Assembly (NCBI RefSeq): GCF_000243095.1
Contig: NZ_AHJE01000022.1
Coordinates: 62,001 to 126,000 of the forward strand
Direction: 5' to 3'
DNA length: 64,000 nucleotides
Source of the DNA: Cupriavidus basilensis OR16
GTDB taxonomy: Bacteria > Pseudomonadota > Gammaproteobacteria > Burkholderiales > Burkholderiaceae
The position numbers and the translations under genes are program-made. Position 1 is the first letter of the stretch. Every line of letters starts with the position of its first letter. Shown here in pieces: positions 47,456 through 57,242 of the stretch. Under the pieces are notes generated by a model. It had not been told where the DNA came from. It worked only from the letters and a program-made list of their open reading frames with translations, and searched no databases.

Positions 47456-48310
47456 ATGCACAATATCGTGAACACGGAACGTTTCGCCCGCGCCGGGCAG
47501 CTCGCTACCGCCTCCCTGCTGCTGGCCTTGCTGGCCGCCTGCGCTTCCTCGCCCATGCCGGCGCCCGTGGTGGATCGCACCTCCGGCGCCGGCGTCGCCG
47601 GGGTCGTACCGCTGGAGCCCGCGCCGCCTGGATACTATCGCGTCAAGCGAGGCGATACGCTTTATCGAATCGCGCTCGAGAACGGGCAGTCCTATCGCGA
47701 TGTCGCGGCCTGGAATTCGCTGGCCAATGCCAACCAGATCGAAGTGGGCCAATTGTTGCGCGTGGCGCCTCCTGGTGCCGACGTCAACGCGGGCACCGGC
47801 GTGGCCACCATGCCGGTGGCGCCAGGCAGCGTACAGGGCCAGCCGATCGATCAGGCCCGCCCGGTAGCCACGCCAGTGCCGTCGACAGCCACGGCTGGTG
47901 GGGCTTCCGCGCCCGTGGCGGCCGCCTCCGCGTCCGCCGCCGACGGGTCGGTCAAGCTGGCATGGCCGGTCACCGGCCAGTTGATTGGGCGTTTCGACGA
48001 AAAAGGCAACAAGGGCATCGATATTGCCGGTAAAAAGGGCGATTCGGTGCAAGCAGCCGATGATGGCCGCGTGATTCACGTTGGCCCCTTGCGCGGCTAC
48101 GGGAATCTTGTCATCATCAAACACAACGATACATATCTCACTGCTTACGGTCACAACGACAAAGTGTTGGTGACGGAGCAGGCAACGGTCCGCAAGGGAC
48201 AGAAGATTGCAGAGATGGGCAACAGTGACACCGATCGTGTGAAGCTGCATTTCGAGGTACGCAAGAACGGGAAACCAGTCGATCCGATGCGGTATCTGCC
48301 GCCACAGTGA
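47456..48310 (+). CDS. nlpD: NlpD lipoprotein (LysM and M23 domains)
   Basis: Outer-membrane lipoprotein that activates the amidase AmiC during septum splitting; itself non-catalytic in E. coli. It has 284 residues with lipobox LLAAC near residue 27 and a LysM domain YYRVKRGDTLYRIALENGQS (about 60-105). An Ala/Pro/Val linker leads to the LytM/M23 domain from LAWPVTGQLIGRFDEKGNKG to FEVRKNGKPVDPMRYLP. In the M23 part the first metal site reads GIDIAGKKG instead of G-x-D-x-x-x-H-type, consistent with a degenerate NlpD. The rpoS promoter lies within nlpD in relatives. Confidence 0.94.
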   Translation: MHNIVNTERFARAGQLATASLLLALLAACASSPMPAPVVDRTSGAGVAGVVPLEPAPPGYYRVKRGDTLYRIALENGQSYRDVAAWNSLANANQIEVGQLLRVAPPGADVNAGTGVATMPVAPGSVQGQPIDQARPVATPVPSTATAGGASAPVAAASASAADGSVKLAWPVTGQLIGRFDEKGNKGIDIAGKKGDSVQAADDGRVIHVGPLRGYGNLVIIKHNDTYLTAYGHNDKVLVTEQATVRKGQKIAEMGNSDTDRVKLHFEVRKNGKPVDPMRYLPPQ

Positions 48311-48316
48311 GGGTTC

Positions 48317-49489
48317 ATGCCACGCCAGAAAACTGTCTCCACCGGAAGCACCAGCCGCGCTCGGCGTCCCAAGCAGCCGGAGTTGCAGCAGTCCGCTGGC
48401 GTGGCGCAAGCCGATGCCGATTCCGAGGCCTACGGCCAGGACCCGGCCGCAGACCTGGTTCCGCTGACCGATGAGCCAATCACCACGGGTACGGCGGTTG
48501 GCCTGCGCGAGGCCGACCTGATGGTCGAGGAAGTCGAGCGCCAGGCTCGCGACGAGGACGAAGACGAGTCCGAGGACGAAGAGGAGGGTGAGGCCGCTGC
48601 CGAGCCCGCCGCGCCCGATCACGACGATTTCCGGACCGTGCTGCATACCGAGTTGGCAGCCGATACCGTCCAGCATTACCTGAACCGCATCAGCATCAAG
48701 CCACTGCTGTCCGCGCCCGAAGAGTTGCATTTCTCCACGCTGGCCAAGGGCGGTGATTTCTCGGCGCGGCAGGTCATGATCGAGCGCAACCTGCGGCTGG
48801 TGGTCAGCATCGCCAAGGGCTACCTCAATCGCGGCGTACCGCTGCTGGACCTGATCGAGGAAGGCAATCTCGGCCTGATGCATGCCATCGAGAAATTCGA
48901 TCCTTCCCGCGGTTTCCGTTTCTCGACCTACGCCACATGGTGGATCCGCCAGAGCATCGAGCGCGCCATCATGAACCAGGCGCGCACCGTACGCCTGCCG
49001 GTCCACGTCATCCGCGAACTCAACCAGGTGCTGCGCGCCAAGCGCCATCTGGAGAAGGGCGGCACCGACGGCCGCGATGCCAGCCTGGAAGACATTGCCC
49101 ACCTGCTGGGCAAGACGCCTGACGAAATACAAGACGTGCTCGCGCTCAACGAGCACACCACCTCGCTCGACACGCCATTCGATCTCGATCCCGGATCCAG
49201 CCTGCTTGATTTCCTCTCGGACGAGCATAACGCGGCACCCGACCAGGAGGTCGCGCACCGCGAGCTGGAAAACCTGATGAAACAATGGTTGGCGCGTTTG
49301 TCCGAAAAGCACCGCTATGTTGTCGAGCGCCGCTTCGGACTTAATCATATCGAGCCCGCCACGCTGGAAGAACTTGCCGAGGAAATGGGGCTGACGCGCG
49401 AGCGCGTGCGCCAGATCCAGCAAGAGGCGCTGGTCAAGCTCAAACGCCATTTTGCTTCACAAGGCGTGCGCAAGGACGCTGTTCTATGA
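48317..49489 (+). CDS. rpoS: RNA polymerase sigma factor RpoS
   Basis: Stationary-phase and general stress sigma factor, 390 residues. Region 1.2-2 begins near residue 113, with [20 protein letters not shown] and [18 protein letters not shown] (2.3-2.4). Region 3 has [20 protein letters not shown], and region 4 [20 protein letters not shown]. The first 105 residues are a species-specific, charged extension with an acidic run [14 protein letters not shown] (about 79-92); E. coli RpoS has 330 residues. It follows nlpD by six bases and overlaps the exonuclease gene by ATGA. Intact. Confidence 0.96.
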   Translation: MPRQKTVSTGSTSRARRPKQPELQQSAGVAQADADSEAYGQDPAADLVPLTDEPITTGTAVGLREADLMVEEVERQARDEDEDESEDEEEGEAAAEPAAPDHDDFRTVLHTELAADTVQHYLNRISIKPLLSAPEELHFSTLAKGGDFSARQVMIERNLRLVVSIAKGYLNRGVPLLDLIEEGNLGLMHAIEKFDPSRGFRFSTYATWWIRQSIERAIMNQARTVRLPVHVIRELNQVLRAKRHLEKGGTDGRDASLEDIAHLLGKTPDEIQDVLALNEHTTSLDTPFDLDPGSSLLDFLSDEHNAAPDQEVAHRELENLMKQWLARLSEKHRYVVERRFGLNHIEPATLEELAEEMGLTRERVRQIQQEALVKLKRHFASQGVRKDAVL

Positions 49490-50148
49490 CACCTGTGCTG
49501 GTATTCGACATCGAGACGATTCCCGATGTCGATGGATTGCGTCGTCTGCACGACCATCCCGATTCCATGACCGATGCCGAGGTCGCCGAACATGCTTTCG
49601 CGGCCCGCCGCGAGAAAAACGGCACCGATTTCCTACCCCACTACCTGCAGCGCATCGCGGCTATCTCCTGCGTGCTGCGCCGTAACCAGCGCGATGGCAC
49701 GCCGGTCTTCCACGTGGGCTCGCTTGGCACGCTAGAGGACGGCGAGGCGGTGCTGATCCAGAAGTTCTATGACCTGGTGGCACGCTACTCGCCCCAGATG
49801 GTGTCGTGGAACGGCGGCGGCTTCGACCTGCCCGTGCTGCATTATCGCGGCCTGGTGCATGGCATCGTCGCGCCGCGCTACTGGGAAATGGGCGAAGGCA
49901 GCGAATCCGACAGCCGCGAGTTCAAGTGGAACAACTATATCAGCCGTTACCACATGCGGCACCTGGACCTGATGGACCTGCTGGCGCTGTACCAGCCCCG
50001 CGCCAGCGCGCCGCTGGACGACCTCGCCAAGCTATGCGGCTTTCCCGGCAAGATGGGGATGGACGGCAGCAAGGTCTGGCAGGCCTACCAGGATGGCCAA
50101 CTGGCCGCGATCCGCGATTACTGCGAGACCGACGTCGTCAACACCTAA
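49486..50148 (+). CDS. PolB-like 3'-5' exonuclease, stop created at an apparent deletion
   Basis: DEDD-type ribonuclease H fold exonuclease. Start [20 protein letters not shown] (Asp-Glu of motif I); motif II region [21 protein letters not shown]; motif [13 protein letters not shown]. The product ends there after 220 residues by a TAA. In the same frame translation would go on as IEFVQESLADLQSFRIKPVY to TAG at 50244, the usual end of this family. Members have about 20-25 residues between VVNT and IEFV, so a deletion appears to have joined 'ta' and 'a' into a stop. The catalytic core to motif III is present. Confidence 0.85.
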   Translation: MTPVLVFDIETIPDVDGLRRLHDHPDSMTDAEVAEHAFAARREKNGTDFLPHYLQRIAAISCVLRRNQRDGTPVFHVGSLGTLEDGEAVLIQKFYDLVARYSPQMVSWNGGGFDLPVLHYRGLVHGIVAPRYWEMGEGSESDSREFKWNNYISRYHMRHLDLMDLLALYQPRASAPLDDLAKLCGFPGKMGMDGSKVWQAYQDGQLAAIRDYCETDVVNT

Positions 50149-50271
50149 ATCGAATTCGTGCAGGAGTCGCTCGCCGATCTCCAGTCCTTCCGCATCAAGC
50201 CGGTGTATGCCGGCGGCGATGACGACGAAGAACCGGAAATCTAGGCGCATCCCACATCCCATGACAGGCCC

Positions 50272-51141
50272 TTATTCGTCCGCCAGCGAAAGATAGATCG
50301 GCTGGTGGTCGGATGCCCGTGTTTCGCCATCCACCTCGCAGTACAGCACGCGCGGCAGCAGGTCCTCCGTCAGGAAGGCAAAATCGCAGGCAAACGGCGC
50401 CTGCGGCCATTGGTCCCTGTCATACAAGCCGCAAGTTGGTGCATGAGGCTTGCCGGGGTGGCGATGCGTCCAGGCATCGTGCCAGCCTATGATGCCGGTT
50501 TCGTGGCAGCCGTCGTATGGCGCCAGCATGCGCAGGTAAGCGATATCGTCCGGGGCGCCGTTGAAATCGCCGCATAGCACGGCGGAAGCGGGCCGTGCCT
50601 CCGGCGTGAACGGGCCAGCGGCGGTCTCGCGCAAGCCGGGCTGGCTGGCGTGCTCGCAGGCCTCGCGGTGCCAGGCACGCAATGCGTCGGTCTGGGCCGC
50701 GCGCTGGTGCGTCGAGTAGTACTCCAGGTGGGTGCAGATCACGCGCAGGCGCCGGTCTCCCGCCAACACCGTGGCTTCCAGCGCCACGCGCGGCATCGAC
50801 GGGACAGCCGGGTCGGCCGGCCAGGGCAGGGCGTGGCGAAATACCTCGAACAGGGGCAGGCGGGTGGCGATGAGGTTGCCGAACTGGCGCGGCGAGCCGT
50901 CCGTGGCGAAACGGTCCACCGCTGGGGCGTAGAGGATCCGGTAGCCGGGCAACAGCGCCGCCAGCTCGGCCACCTGGTCGGGACCAGGTTCGCCCGCGAG
51001 GTCGGAGTAGCCGCGCGTCACCTCCTGCAGGCACAGCACATCGGCATCGGCGATGGCATGCAGCGTCCTGACCATGCGGGCCAGGTCGACGCGCCCGTCG
51101 GCGCCACGGCCCCACTGGATATTCCAGGAAATCAGTTCCAT
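50272..51141 (-). CDS. Endonuclease/exonuclease/phosphatase (EEP) family protein
   Basis: Metal-dependent phosphodiesterase fold, 289 residues, cytosolic. It begins [20 protein letters not shown] (Asn of the metal site). LCLQEVTRG carries the metal Glu, [10 protein letters not shown] the histidine, [13 protein letters not shown] the D-x-N pair, and [12 protein letters not shown] the terminal SDH motif. The substrate is unknown (DNA, nucleotide or phospholipid head group). The start at 51141 follows aggggg; the open frame extends to 51201 without family residues. Intact. Confidence 0.92.
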   Translation of the reverse strand: MELISWNIQWGRGADGRVDLARMVRTLHAIADADVLCLQEVTRGYSDLAGEPGPDQVAELAALLPGYRILYAPAVDRFATDGSPRQFGNLIATRLPLFEVFRHALPWPADPAVPSMPRVALEATVLAGDRRLRVICTHLEYYSTHQRAAQTDALRAWHREACEHASQPGLRETAAGPFTPEARPASAVLCGDFNGAPDDIAYLRMLAPYDGCHETGIIGWHDAWTHRHPGKPHAPTCGLYDRDQWPQAPFACDFAFLTEDLLPRVLYCEVDGETRASDHQPIYLSLADE

Positions 51142-51297
51142 GTCGCCCCCTGCTCGTTTGCCGCGGCGCGTGGTGCCGGTGCTCAGTGCCGGCTGTGCCA
51201 CGCGCGTGCTGCACCCATGTTGCGCCTATCTGGCGCGCTTGTCCCAGTCCTCGTTGCGCCGAGTTTGCCGCGGAGCCGCCCGGCTGTGCGTCTGGAC

Positions 51298-51303
51298 TAC
51301 AAT
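51298..51303 (+). promoter_or_regulatory. Candidate -10 box for rlmD
   Basis: TACAAT 36 bases before the GTG start; -35 not convincing. Confidence 0.4.
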
Positions 51304-51338
51304 CGCGCTTTTACAAAACAATACGTCAGGTTCCCCAG

Positions 51339-52763
51339 GTGTCTCAAGCCGTGACTCTTTCGCAAGCTCATTCCGCGCCAAAAGGTGGCGTTTCCGCCTC
51401 TCCGGCCGTCCCCGCATCGGTCAAGCCTGCGCCCGCGCAGTTGCCCATCGTGCAGATCCACAGCCTCGACATGGAGGCGCGCGGCGTCGGCCGGCTGGTC
51501 AATGAAGATGGCAGCCCGGGCAAGGTGATCTTCGTCGAGGGCGCGCTGCCGGGCGAGACCGTCAGCTACAGCAGCTTCAAGCGCAAGGCCAGTTTCGAGC
51601 AGGCAAACCTGGGCACGATCAAGAAAGCCTCGTCGATGCGCGTGAAGCCGGGCTGCGAGTATTTTGGCGTTTGCGGCGGTTGTTCGATGCAGCACCTGGA
51701 CGCGCGCGCGCAAGTGGCCATCAAGCAACGCGTGCTGGAAGACGATCTCTGGCATCTGTCGAAGCTGCGCCCGGACGTGGTGTTCCGCCCGATCGCCGGC
51801 CCGGACTGGGGTTACCGCTACCGGGCGCGCCTTTCGGTGCGTTACATGGCAAAGAAGGGCATGGCGCTGGTCGGTTTCCATGAGCGCAAGAGCAGCTATG
51901 TGGCCGACATGACCCGTTGCAAAGTGCTGCCGCCGCACGTATCCGCCCTGCTTGTGCCGCTGCGCGGGCTCATCGCGGGCTTGTCGATCCGCGACCGCCT
52001 GCCGCAGGTCGAGCTGGCCGTGGGGCAGGACGTGACGGCGCTGGTGTTGCGCATCCTGATGCCCCTGACCGAAGCCGACGAGGCGCTGCTGCGGGCCTTC
52101 GCGGACCAGCATGGCGTGCAGTTCTGGTTGCAGCCCAAGGGGCCGGACACGGTGGCGCCGTTCTACCCGCGGGACCGCGAGCTGGCCTATACGCTGCCGG
52201 AATTCAACATCCGCATGCCGTTCAAGCCGACCGACTTTACCCAGGTCAACCACCAGATCAACCGCGCGCTGATTGGGCGGGCGCTGCGCCTGCTGGAGGC
52301 CAGCCCGGACGACCGGCTGCTCGACCTGTTCTGTGGCATCGGCAATTTCACGTTGCCGCTGGCCACGCTCGGCCGCTCGGTGATGGGCATCGAAGGCAGC
52401 GAGGTCCTGACCACCCGGGCACTGGCCAATGCGGCCATCAACGGGCTGGACCACAAGACCGAATTCGCCTGCCGCAACCTCTTCGAGGTGGGGGCCGCGG
52501 ACATTGCCGCGCTGGGCCGTTTCGACCGCTGGCTGGTCGACCCGCCGCGCGAAGGCGCATTGGCGGTCAGCAAGGCGCTGGCCGAACTGGCCCAGGCCGG
52601 CAGCGACGTGCTGCCCAAGCGTATCGTCTACGTCTCCTGCAACCCGGCCACGCTGGCGCGCGATGCCGGCTTGCTGGTGGAGCGGCCTCGGCAAAGAAAA
52701 AGGCCAGCGCGGATGCGCTGGCCTTTTTCGTCTGGGACAGGGCGGCCGGGCCGCCCGCCTTAG
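51339..52763 (+). CDS. rlmD: 23S rRNA (uracil-1939-C5)-methyltransferase RlmD, C-terminus lost
   Basis: SAM-dependent rRNA methylase. A TRAM-like domain ([20 protein letters not shown]) is followed by the iron-sulfur cysteines [15 protein letters not shown]. The SAM site is [18 protein letters not shown], then [14 protein letters not shown], and the catalytic cysteine [14 protein letters not shown] chose the GTG at 51339; the open frame goes back to 51186. After RDAGLLVE the frame turns into [15 protein letters not shown] and passes through a strong terminator hairpin to 52763. Relatives have about 30 more residues (H-T-x-H-x-E-S type). The end was probably deleted near 52680. Confidence 0.9.
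   Translation: MSQAVTLSQAHSAPKGGVSASPAVPASVKPAPAQLPIVQIHSLDMEARGVGRLVNEDGSPGKVIFVEGALPGETVSYSSFKRKASFEQANLGTIKKASSMRVKPGCEYFGVCGGCSMQHLDARAQVAIKQRVLEDDLWHLSKLRPDVVFRPIAGPDWGYRYRARLSVRYMAKKGMALVGFHERKSSYVADMTRCKVLPPHVSALLVPLRGLIAGLSIRDRLPQVELAVGQDVTALVLRILMPLTEADEALLRAFADQHGVQFWLQPKGPDTVAPFYPRDRELAYTLPEFNIRMPFKPTDFTQVNHQINRALIGRALRLLEASPDDRLLDLFCGIGNFTLPLATLGRSVMGIEGSEVLTTRALANAAINGLDHKTEFACRNLFEVGAADIAALGRFDRWLVDPPREGALAVSKALAELAQAGSDVLPKRIVYVSCNPATLARDAGLLVERPRQRKRPARMRWPFSSGTGRPGRPP
52697..52728. terminator. Bidirectional terminator between rlmD and the Bax-inhibitor gene
   Basis: A5 GGCCAGCGC, loop GGAT, GCGCTGGCC T5. It now lies inside the rlmD reading frame, evidence that the rlmD stop is missing. 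Confidence 0.93.
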
Positions 52764-53461
52764 TCGCGGTTGCCGCCGAAGATGCCCAGCAGCGCCAGCA
52801 GGTTGGCAAAGACGTTGTACACGTCCAGGTAGATCGCCAGCGTGGCCGTGATGTAGTTGGTCTCGCCGCCGTTCAGCACGCGCTGGACGTCAAAGAGGAT
52901 GTAGGCGGAGAAGATGCCGATGGCGATCACCGAAACCGTGATCATCAGCGACGGCAGCTGCAGCCAGATGTTGGCGACACTGGCCAGTATCAGCAGGATC
53001 ACACCGACGAACAGGAATTTGCTCAGCCCGGAGAAGTCGCGCTTGCTGACGGTAGCAATGGTGGCCATGGCGCCGAACACCGCCGCTGTGCCGCCGAAGG
53101 CATACATGATCAGCGCCGGGCCATTGGAGAACTGCAGCACCGAGCCGATCAGGCGCGACAGCATCAGGCCCATGAAGAAGGTGAAGGCCAGCAGCAGGAC
53201 CACGCCCATGCTGCTGTTCTTGGTCTTCTCGATGGCATAGAAGAAGCCGAACGCGATGCCCAGGAACAGGATCATCGACAGGCCGGGGCTGCCTTTCATC
53301 AGGCTGAAGCCCGTGGTGACGCCGATCCACGCACCGATGACGGTGGGAATCATCGAAATCGCAAGCAACCAGTAGGTGTTGCGCATGACCCGATTGCGCA
53401 CCACGACGTCGCTCGTCGCGGTGCCGCTGCCGAAACTGTATGTGTTCAGCTTGTTATCCAT
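52760..53461 (-). CDS. Bax inhibitor-1 family membrane protein (YccA-like)
   Basis: Seven-helix inner-membrane protein; E. coli YccA modulates FtsH protease. It has 233 residues, beginning [20 protein letters not shown], first helix [20 protein letters not shown]. Family residues lie in the last helices ([20 protein letters not shown] and [20 protein letters not shown]). The start at 53461 follows aggag. It is convergent with rlmD. Intact. About 340 bases separate it from ndk, holding only the two promoters as far as I can see. Confidence 0.93.
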   Translation of the reverse strand: MDNKLNTYSFGSGTATSDVVVRNRVMRNTYWLLAISMIPTVIGAWIGVTTGFSLMKGSPGLSMILFLGIAFGFFYAIEKTKNSSMGVVLLLAFTFFMGLMLSRLIGSVLQFSNGPALIMYAFGGTAAVFGAMATIATVSKRDFSGLSKFLFVGVILLILASVANIWLQLPSLMITVSVIAIGIFSAYILFDVQRVLNGGETNYITATLAIYLDVYNVFANLLALLGIFGGNRD

Positions 53462-53749
53462 GGTGACTCCTGTCTCAAAACGGTGAGGCGCCGGGGTAAC
53501 CCAGGCGGGCACAACGCCAATGTGGCATCGCAGTAGGGGAATTGCAAGGGTTGAGGGAACGTATCAGCCACTTTTCCGCAAAATCCGCGCTGTCAGTGAT
53601 GATTTGATCGCAATCGGCCTCGTGCGTTCCCTGCACGCGGCATGCCATTCTAAGTGGCTTTCAAGCATCTTTGTGGTGTGCGCCATGCCTCGGCTGACTC
53701 CCGGGGACCGGCAGCCATGGGCATTCTCGAAACCATAACCGTCTCGTGC

Positions 53750-53755
53750 TAGAAT
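53750..53755 (+). promoter_or_regulatory. Candidate -10 box of the ndk-rlmN-pilW transcript
   Basis: TAGAAT 45 bases before the ndk ATG; -35 TCGAAA (53727-53732) at 17 bp is weak. Confidence 0.4.
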
Positions 53756-53800
53756 TGCACGTTTATTCCAATTGTAACCCCTTCATTTTTCGGAGTTTTT

Positions 53801-54226
53801 ATGGCGATCGAACGCACCCTGTCGATTATCAAGCCGGATGCCGTGGCAAAGAATGTCATCGGCCAGATTTACGCTCGTTTCGAGGCCGCCGGCCTGAAGA
53901 TCGTGGCTGCCAAGATGGTTCACCTGTCGCGCGGCGAAGCCGAGCAATTCTACGCAGTGCACGCTGCCCGCCCGTTCTTCAAGGACCTGGTGGACTTCAT
54001 GGTTTCCGGCCCGGTCATCATCCAGGCCCTGGAAGGCGAAAACGCCATCGCCAAGCATCGCGACCTGATGGGCGCAACCGACCCGAAGAAGGCTGAAGCC
54101 GGCACGATCCGCGCTGACTTCGCTGACAGCATCGACGCCAACGCCGTTCACGGCTCGGACGCAGCAGAAACCGCTGCCGTCGAAATCGCTTTCTTCTTCC
54201 CCGGCATGAACGTTTACAGCCGCTGA
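53801..54226 (+). CDS. ndk: Nucleoside diphosphate kinase
   Basis: Balances NTP and dNTP pools by phosphate transfer through a histidine. It has 141 residues: [20 protein letters not shown] at the start, the active-site region [16 protein letters not shown] (the catalytic His lies in NAVHGSD), end [14 protein letters not shown]. The ribosome binding site region is cggag, 9 bases away. First gene of a long collinear run to hfq. Intact. Confidence 0.97.
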   Translation: MAIERTLSIIKPDAVAKNVIGQIYARFEAAGLKIVAAKMVHLSRGEAEQFYAVHAARPFFKDLVDFMVSGPVIIQALEGENAIAKHRDLMGATDPKKAEAGTIRADFADSIDANAVHGSDAAETAAVEIAFFFPGMNVYSR

Positions 54227-54279
54227 TTGTCTGGTCTATTCCTCAAGACTAGACTGATTTAGAAGTTGATACTGCCGTC

Positions 54280-55434
54280 ATGAACACTCTCGTCAACCTG
54301 CTCGACCTGGATGCGGACGCGCTCACCGCTTATTGTGGAGAGCTCGGCGAGAAGCCGTTTCGTGCGCGGCAGCTGCAGCGCTGGATTCACCAGTTCGGCG
54401 CCAGCCGTTTCGATGCCATGTCGGATCTCGCCAAGTCGCTGCGCGAAAAGCTCGCCACGCGCGCCGAGATCCGTTCGCCTGCCGTCATCACCGACAACCT
54501 GTCGGCCGACGGCACGCGCAAGTGGCTGCTTGACGTTGGCGCCGGCGATGCGGTGGAGACGGTGTACATCCCTGAGGAGACGCGCGGCACGCTGTGCGTG
54601 TCTTCGCAGGCGGGGTGCGCCGTCAATTGCCGGTTCTGCTCGACCGGCAAGCAAGGTTTCTCGCGCAACCTGTCCACTGGCGAGATCATCGGCCAGCTGT
54701 GGATGGCCGAGTTTGCCATGCGTGCCCAACTAGGCCGTGGTGCCAAGGACGACCGCGTCATCTCCAATGTGGTGATGATGGGCATGGGCGAGCCGCTGCT
54801 CAACTATGACCAGGTTGTGCCGGCCATGCGCCTGATGCTGGACGACCATGCCTACGGGCTGTCGCGCCGGCGCGTGACACTGTCCACGTCCGGCGTGGTG
54901 CCGATGATGGACCGCCTGGCCAAGGATTTGCCTGTGGCGTTGGCGGTATCGCTGCACGCGTCTAACGATCCGTTGCGCGACATGCTGGTGCCGCTCAACA
55001 AGAAGTACCCTCTTGCCGAGCTGATGGCGGCTTGCCGTCGTTACCTGGAATTCGCCCCGCGCGATTTCATCACTTTCGAATACTGCATGCTGGATGGCGT
55101 CAACGACGGCGTCGAGCATGCGCGGGAACTGCTGAAGCTTGTGGCCGACGTGCCTTGCAAGTTCAACCTGATCCCGTTCAACCCCTTCCCGGAGTCGGGT
55201 CTCAAGCGCTCGAACAACGAGCAGATCCGCCGCTTCGCCCAGGTCCTGATGGATGCCGGCATCGTCACCACCATCCGCAAGACGCGCGGCGACGATATCG
55301 ACGCAGCCTGTGGCCAGCTGGCGGGTGAGGTCAAGGACCGCACCCGGCTGGCCCAGCGCGGCAAGTTCGGCAAGATCACGCCGATCGTGGCGGCGCCCGC
55401 GGCCGGCCAGCCGCAAGAGGCCCGGCCTGCATGA
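54280..55434 (+). CDS. rlmN: Dual-specificity 23S rRNA/tRNA (adenine-C2)-methyltransferase RlmN
   Basis: Radical-SAM enzyme that methylates A2503 of 23S rRNA and A37 of some tRNAs. It has 384 residues. The iron-sulfur motif C-x3-C-x2-C is seen as [22 protein letters not shown] is the GxGE-type SAM motif, and the C-terminal cysteine near [12 protein letters not shown] takes part in methyl transfer. Start [20 protein letters not shown]. It follows ndk by 53 bases and overlaps pilW by ATGA. Intact. Confidence 0.97.
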   Translation: MNTLVNLLDLDADALTAYCGELGEKPFRARQLQRWIHQFGASRFDAMSDLAKSLREKLATRAEIRSPAVITDNLSADGTRKWLLDVGAGDAVETVYIPEETRGTLCVSSQAGCAVNCRFCSTGKQGFSRNLSTGEIIGQLWMAEFAMRAQLGRGAKDDRVISNVVMMGMGEPLLNYDQVVPAMRLMLDDHAYGLSRRRVTLSTSGVVPMMDRLAKDLPVALAVSLHASNDPLRDMLVPLNKKYPLAELMAACRRYLEFAPRDFITFEYCMLDGVNDGVEHARELLKLVADVPCKFNLIPFNPFPESGLKRSNNEQIRRFAQVLMDAGIVTTIRKTRGDDIDAACGQLAGEVKDRTRLAQRGKFGKITPIVAAPAAGQPQEARPA

Positions 55435-56210
55435 CCCGTCTGATCGTTGCGGTCCTGATGGGGCTGGTGCTGCTGTCCGCGTGCCAGTTGCCGCCGCCGC
55501 TCAAGCCCGAATTGCAGACGGCATCGGACCAGACCGACGTCAGCCGGCGTGCCACGATCCGTCTCCAGCTGGCGACCAGCTACCTGGAGGCTGGCCAGTA
55601 CAGCGTCGCGCTGGACGAGGCCAAGCAGGCGATCGCGATCGATCCGGCGCTGGTCGATGCGTACCATATCCGTGCGCTGGTCTACATGAACATGAATGAG
55701 CGGGCGCTTGCCGAAGAGAGCTTTCGCAGTGCGCTGGCCATGCGCGCCAACGACGGCGACGTGCTGAACAACTTCGGCTGGTTCCTGTGCGTGAACGGGC
55801 GCTATGCGGAGGCCGTGCCTTACCTCGAGCGCGCGGTCAACGCGCCCTCCGCCAATGGGCCGGGCAAGGCCCTGACGAGCCTTGGCGCCTGCCAGCTGCG
55901 CAATGGCGACAGCGAGGCAGCCGAGAAGAGCTTGTTCGGCGCGTTGCGCTTCGATCGCAACAACCCGGTAGCAAACAACAACCTGGCGCTGCTGTATTAC
56001 CGGCGCGGGGACTACCAGCGGGCCCAGCAGTATGTCGGCCGCATCAACAGCAGCAATTTCGTCAGCGCGCAATCCCTCTGGCTGGGTGCGCGCATTGCCC
56101 GCCGTCAGGGCGACGTCGCCGCGCAGAATGCCCTGGTGGCACAGTTGCGCAGCCGTTTCCCCGATTCGCGTGAGTTGACCGCATACGAACAAGGAGCATG
56201 GGATGAGTGA
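55431..56210 (+). CDS. pilW: Type IV pilus biogenesis/stability lipoprotein PilW (PilF)
   Basis: Outer-membrane pilotin-type lipoprotein with TPR repeats, needed for assembly of the PilQ secretin. It has 259 residues; lipobox LLSAC around residue 17. TPR-like repeats follow from about 40: [80 protein letters not shown]. It overlaps rlmN (ATGA) and rodZ (8 bases). The conserved neighbour rlmN upstream is usual in proteobacteria. Intact. Confidence 0.93.
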   Translation: MTRLIVAVLMGLVLLSACQLPPPLKPELQTASDQTDVSRRATIRLQLATSYLEAGQYSVALDEAKQAIAIDPALVDAYHIRALVYMNMNERALAEESFRSALAMRANDGDVLNNFGWFLCVNGRYAEAVPYLERAVNAPSANGPGKALTSLGACQLRNGDSEAAEKSLFGALRFDRNNPVANNNLALLYYRRGDYQRAQQYVGRINSSNFVSAQSLWLGARIARRQGDVAAQNALVAQLRSRFPDSRELTAYEQGAWDE

Positions 56211-57192
56211 GCACGAGCGCGCCGAAGGCCAGACTGCGGCGACGGGTCATGCGGGCGGTAGCCCCGCGGATGCCGGGCGCGAGGCGGTGGCGCGCGAGAT
56301 TGGCGAGCGCCTGGCGCAAGGGCGCAAGGATCAGCGTTTCTCGCTGGACGATGTCAGCGCGCGGCTGAAGGTCGCCTCGCACAAGCTGGCCGCCATCGAG
56401 CAGGGTGACGTCGCGGCACTGCCCGACGTGACCTTTGCCAAGGGCGTGATGCGCGCCTACGCGCGCATGCTCCAGATCGACATCGATGCCTTGCTGGCGC
56501 GATTCCACGCGCAGGCCGTGCCGGTGGTGGAAATCGGCATGCGCCGCGAAGGCGGCCTGAACGAGAGCTTCGACGATCGTAACCGCTTTGGCTCCGGCGG
56601 CTCCGGTGGCCGGTGGATCTGGCTGGCCCTGGTGGTCGCCGGCATCGGCGGCGGGGCCTTGTTCGGGCTGGACCATTTCAAGCAATGGATCGAGGCGCGC
56701 AAGGAAACCCTCACGGCGCCTGCGGTGACACAAGCCACGGTGCAGGGCGCAGAGCCTGGTACCGTCACGGCGGCGCTGCCGCCCGTGATGGCTTCGTCCG
56801 ACGCCCCCGCGCCTTCCGAGGCGTTGCCTGCCAGCGGCCCGGCGGCGGTGGAGGCGGTAGCGCCCGCTGCATCCGCTGCACCCGCCGTGGCGGCCGCGCC
56901 GGTTCCGGCCACCATGGCTGCGTCGGTGCCAGTGCCTGTGGCGGCTGCGGGCACGGGCGAACTACGTATCCGTTTTGCCTCGGATACCTGGTACGAGATC
57001 CGCGACCGTAGTGGCAAGGTTGTGCTCGGCGGTACCGCGCGCGCCGGCCAGGATCTGAGCGGTGGCGGCACGCCGCCGTACAAAATCGTGATCGGCAACG
57101 TCAAGGGCGTCGAGTCGCTGACGCGCAACGGCACGCCGGTCGACCTGCGGGCGGCCAACCGCAATAATGTGGCGCGCCTGACGCTGCCCTGA
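56203..57192 (+). CDS. rodZ: RodZ-family helix-turn-helix membrane protein (DUF4115)
   Basis: Likely cytoskeletal adaptor linking MreB to the membrane in relatives. It has 329 residues. An N-terminal Xre-like helix-turn-helix ([20 protein letters not shown] to [12 protein letters not shown], about 27-90) precedes a single membrane helix [19 protein letters not shown] (about 136-155). Then comes an Ala/Pro/Val-rich periplasmic linker and a C-terminal domain [20 protein letters not shown] to [20 protein letters not shown]. Typical position between pilW and ispG. Intact. Confidence 0.9.
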   Translation: MSEHERAEGQTAATGHAGGSPADAGREAVAREIGERLAQGRKDQRFSLDDVSARLKVASHKLAAIEQGDVAALPDVTFAKGVMRAYARMLQIDIDALLARFHAQAVPVVEIGMRREGGLNESFDDRNRFGSGGSGGRWIWLALVVAGIGGGALFGLDHFKQWIEARKETLTAPAVTQATVQGAEPGTVTAALPPVMASSDAPAPSEALPASGPAAVEAVAPAASAAPAVAAAPVPATMAASVPVPVAAAGTGELRIRFASDTWYEIRDRSGKVVLGGTARAGQDLSGGGTPPYKIVIGNVKGVESLTRNGTPVDLRAANRNNVARLTLP

Positions 57193-57242
57193 ACATTGTT
57201 TCTCCAGCCATGCGCGACGCCGCATTGCAAGGTGGTAATGCT

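Noticed and set aside
47390..49450. 686-residue open frame on the - strand opposite nlpD and rpoS
   Set aside because: Shadow frame; nlpD and rpoS motifs lie on the + strand.
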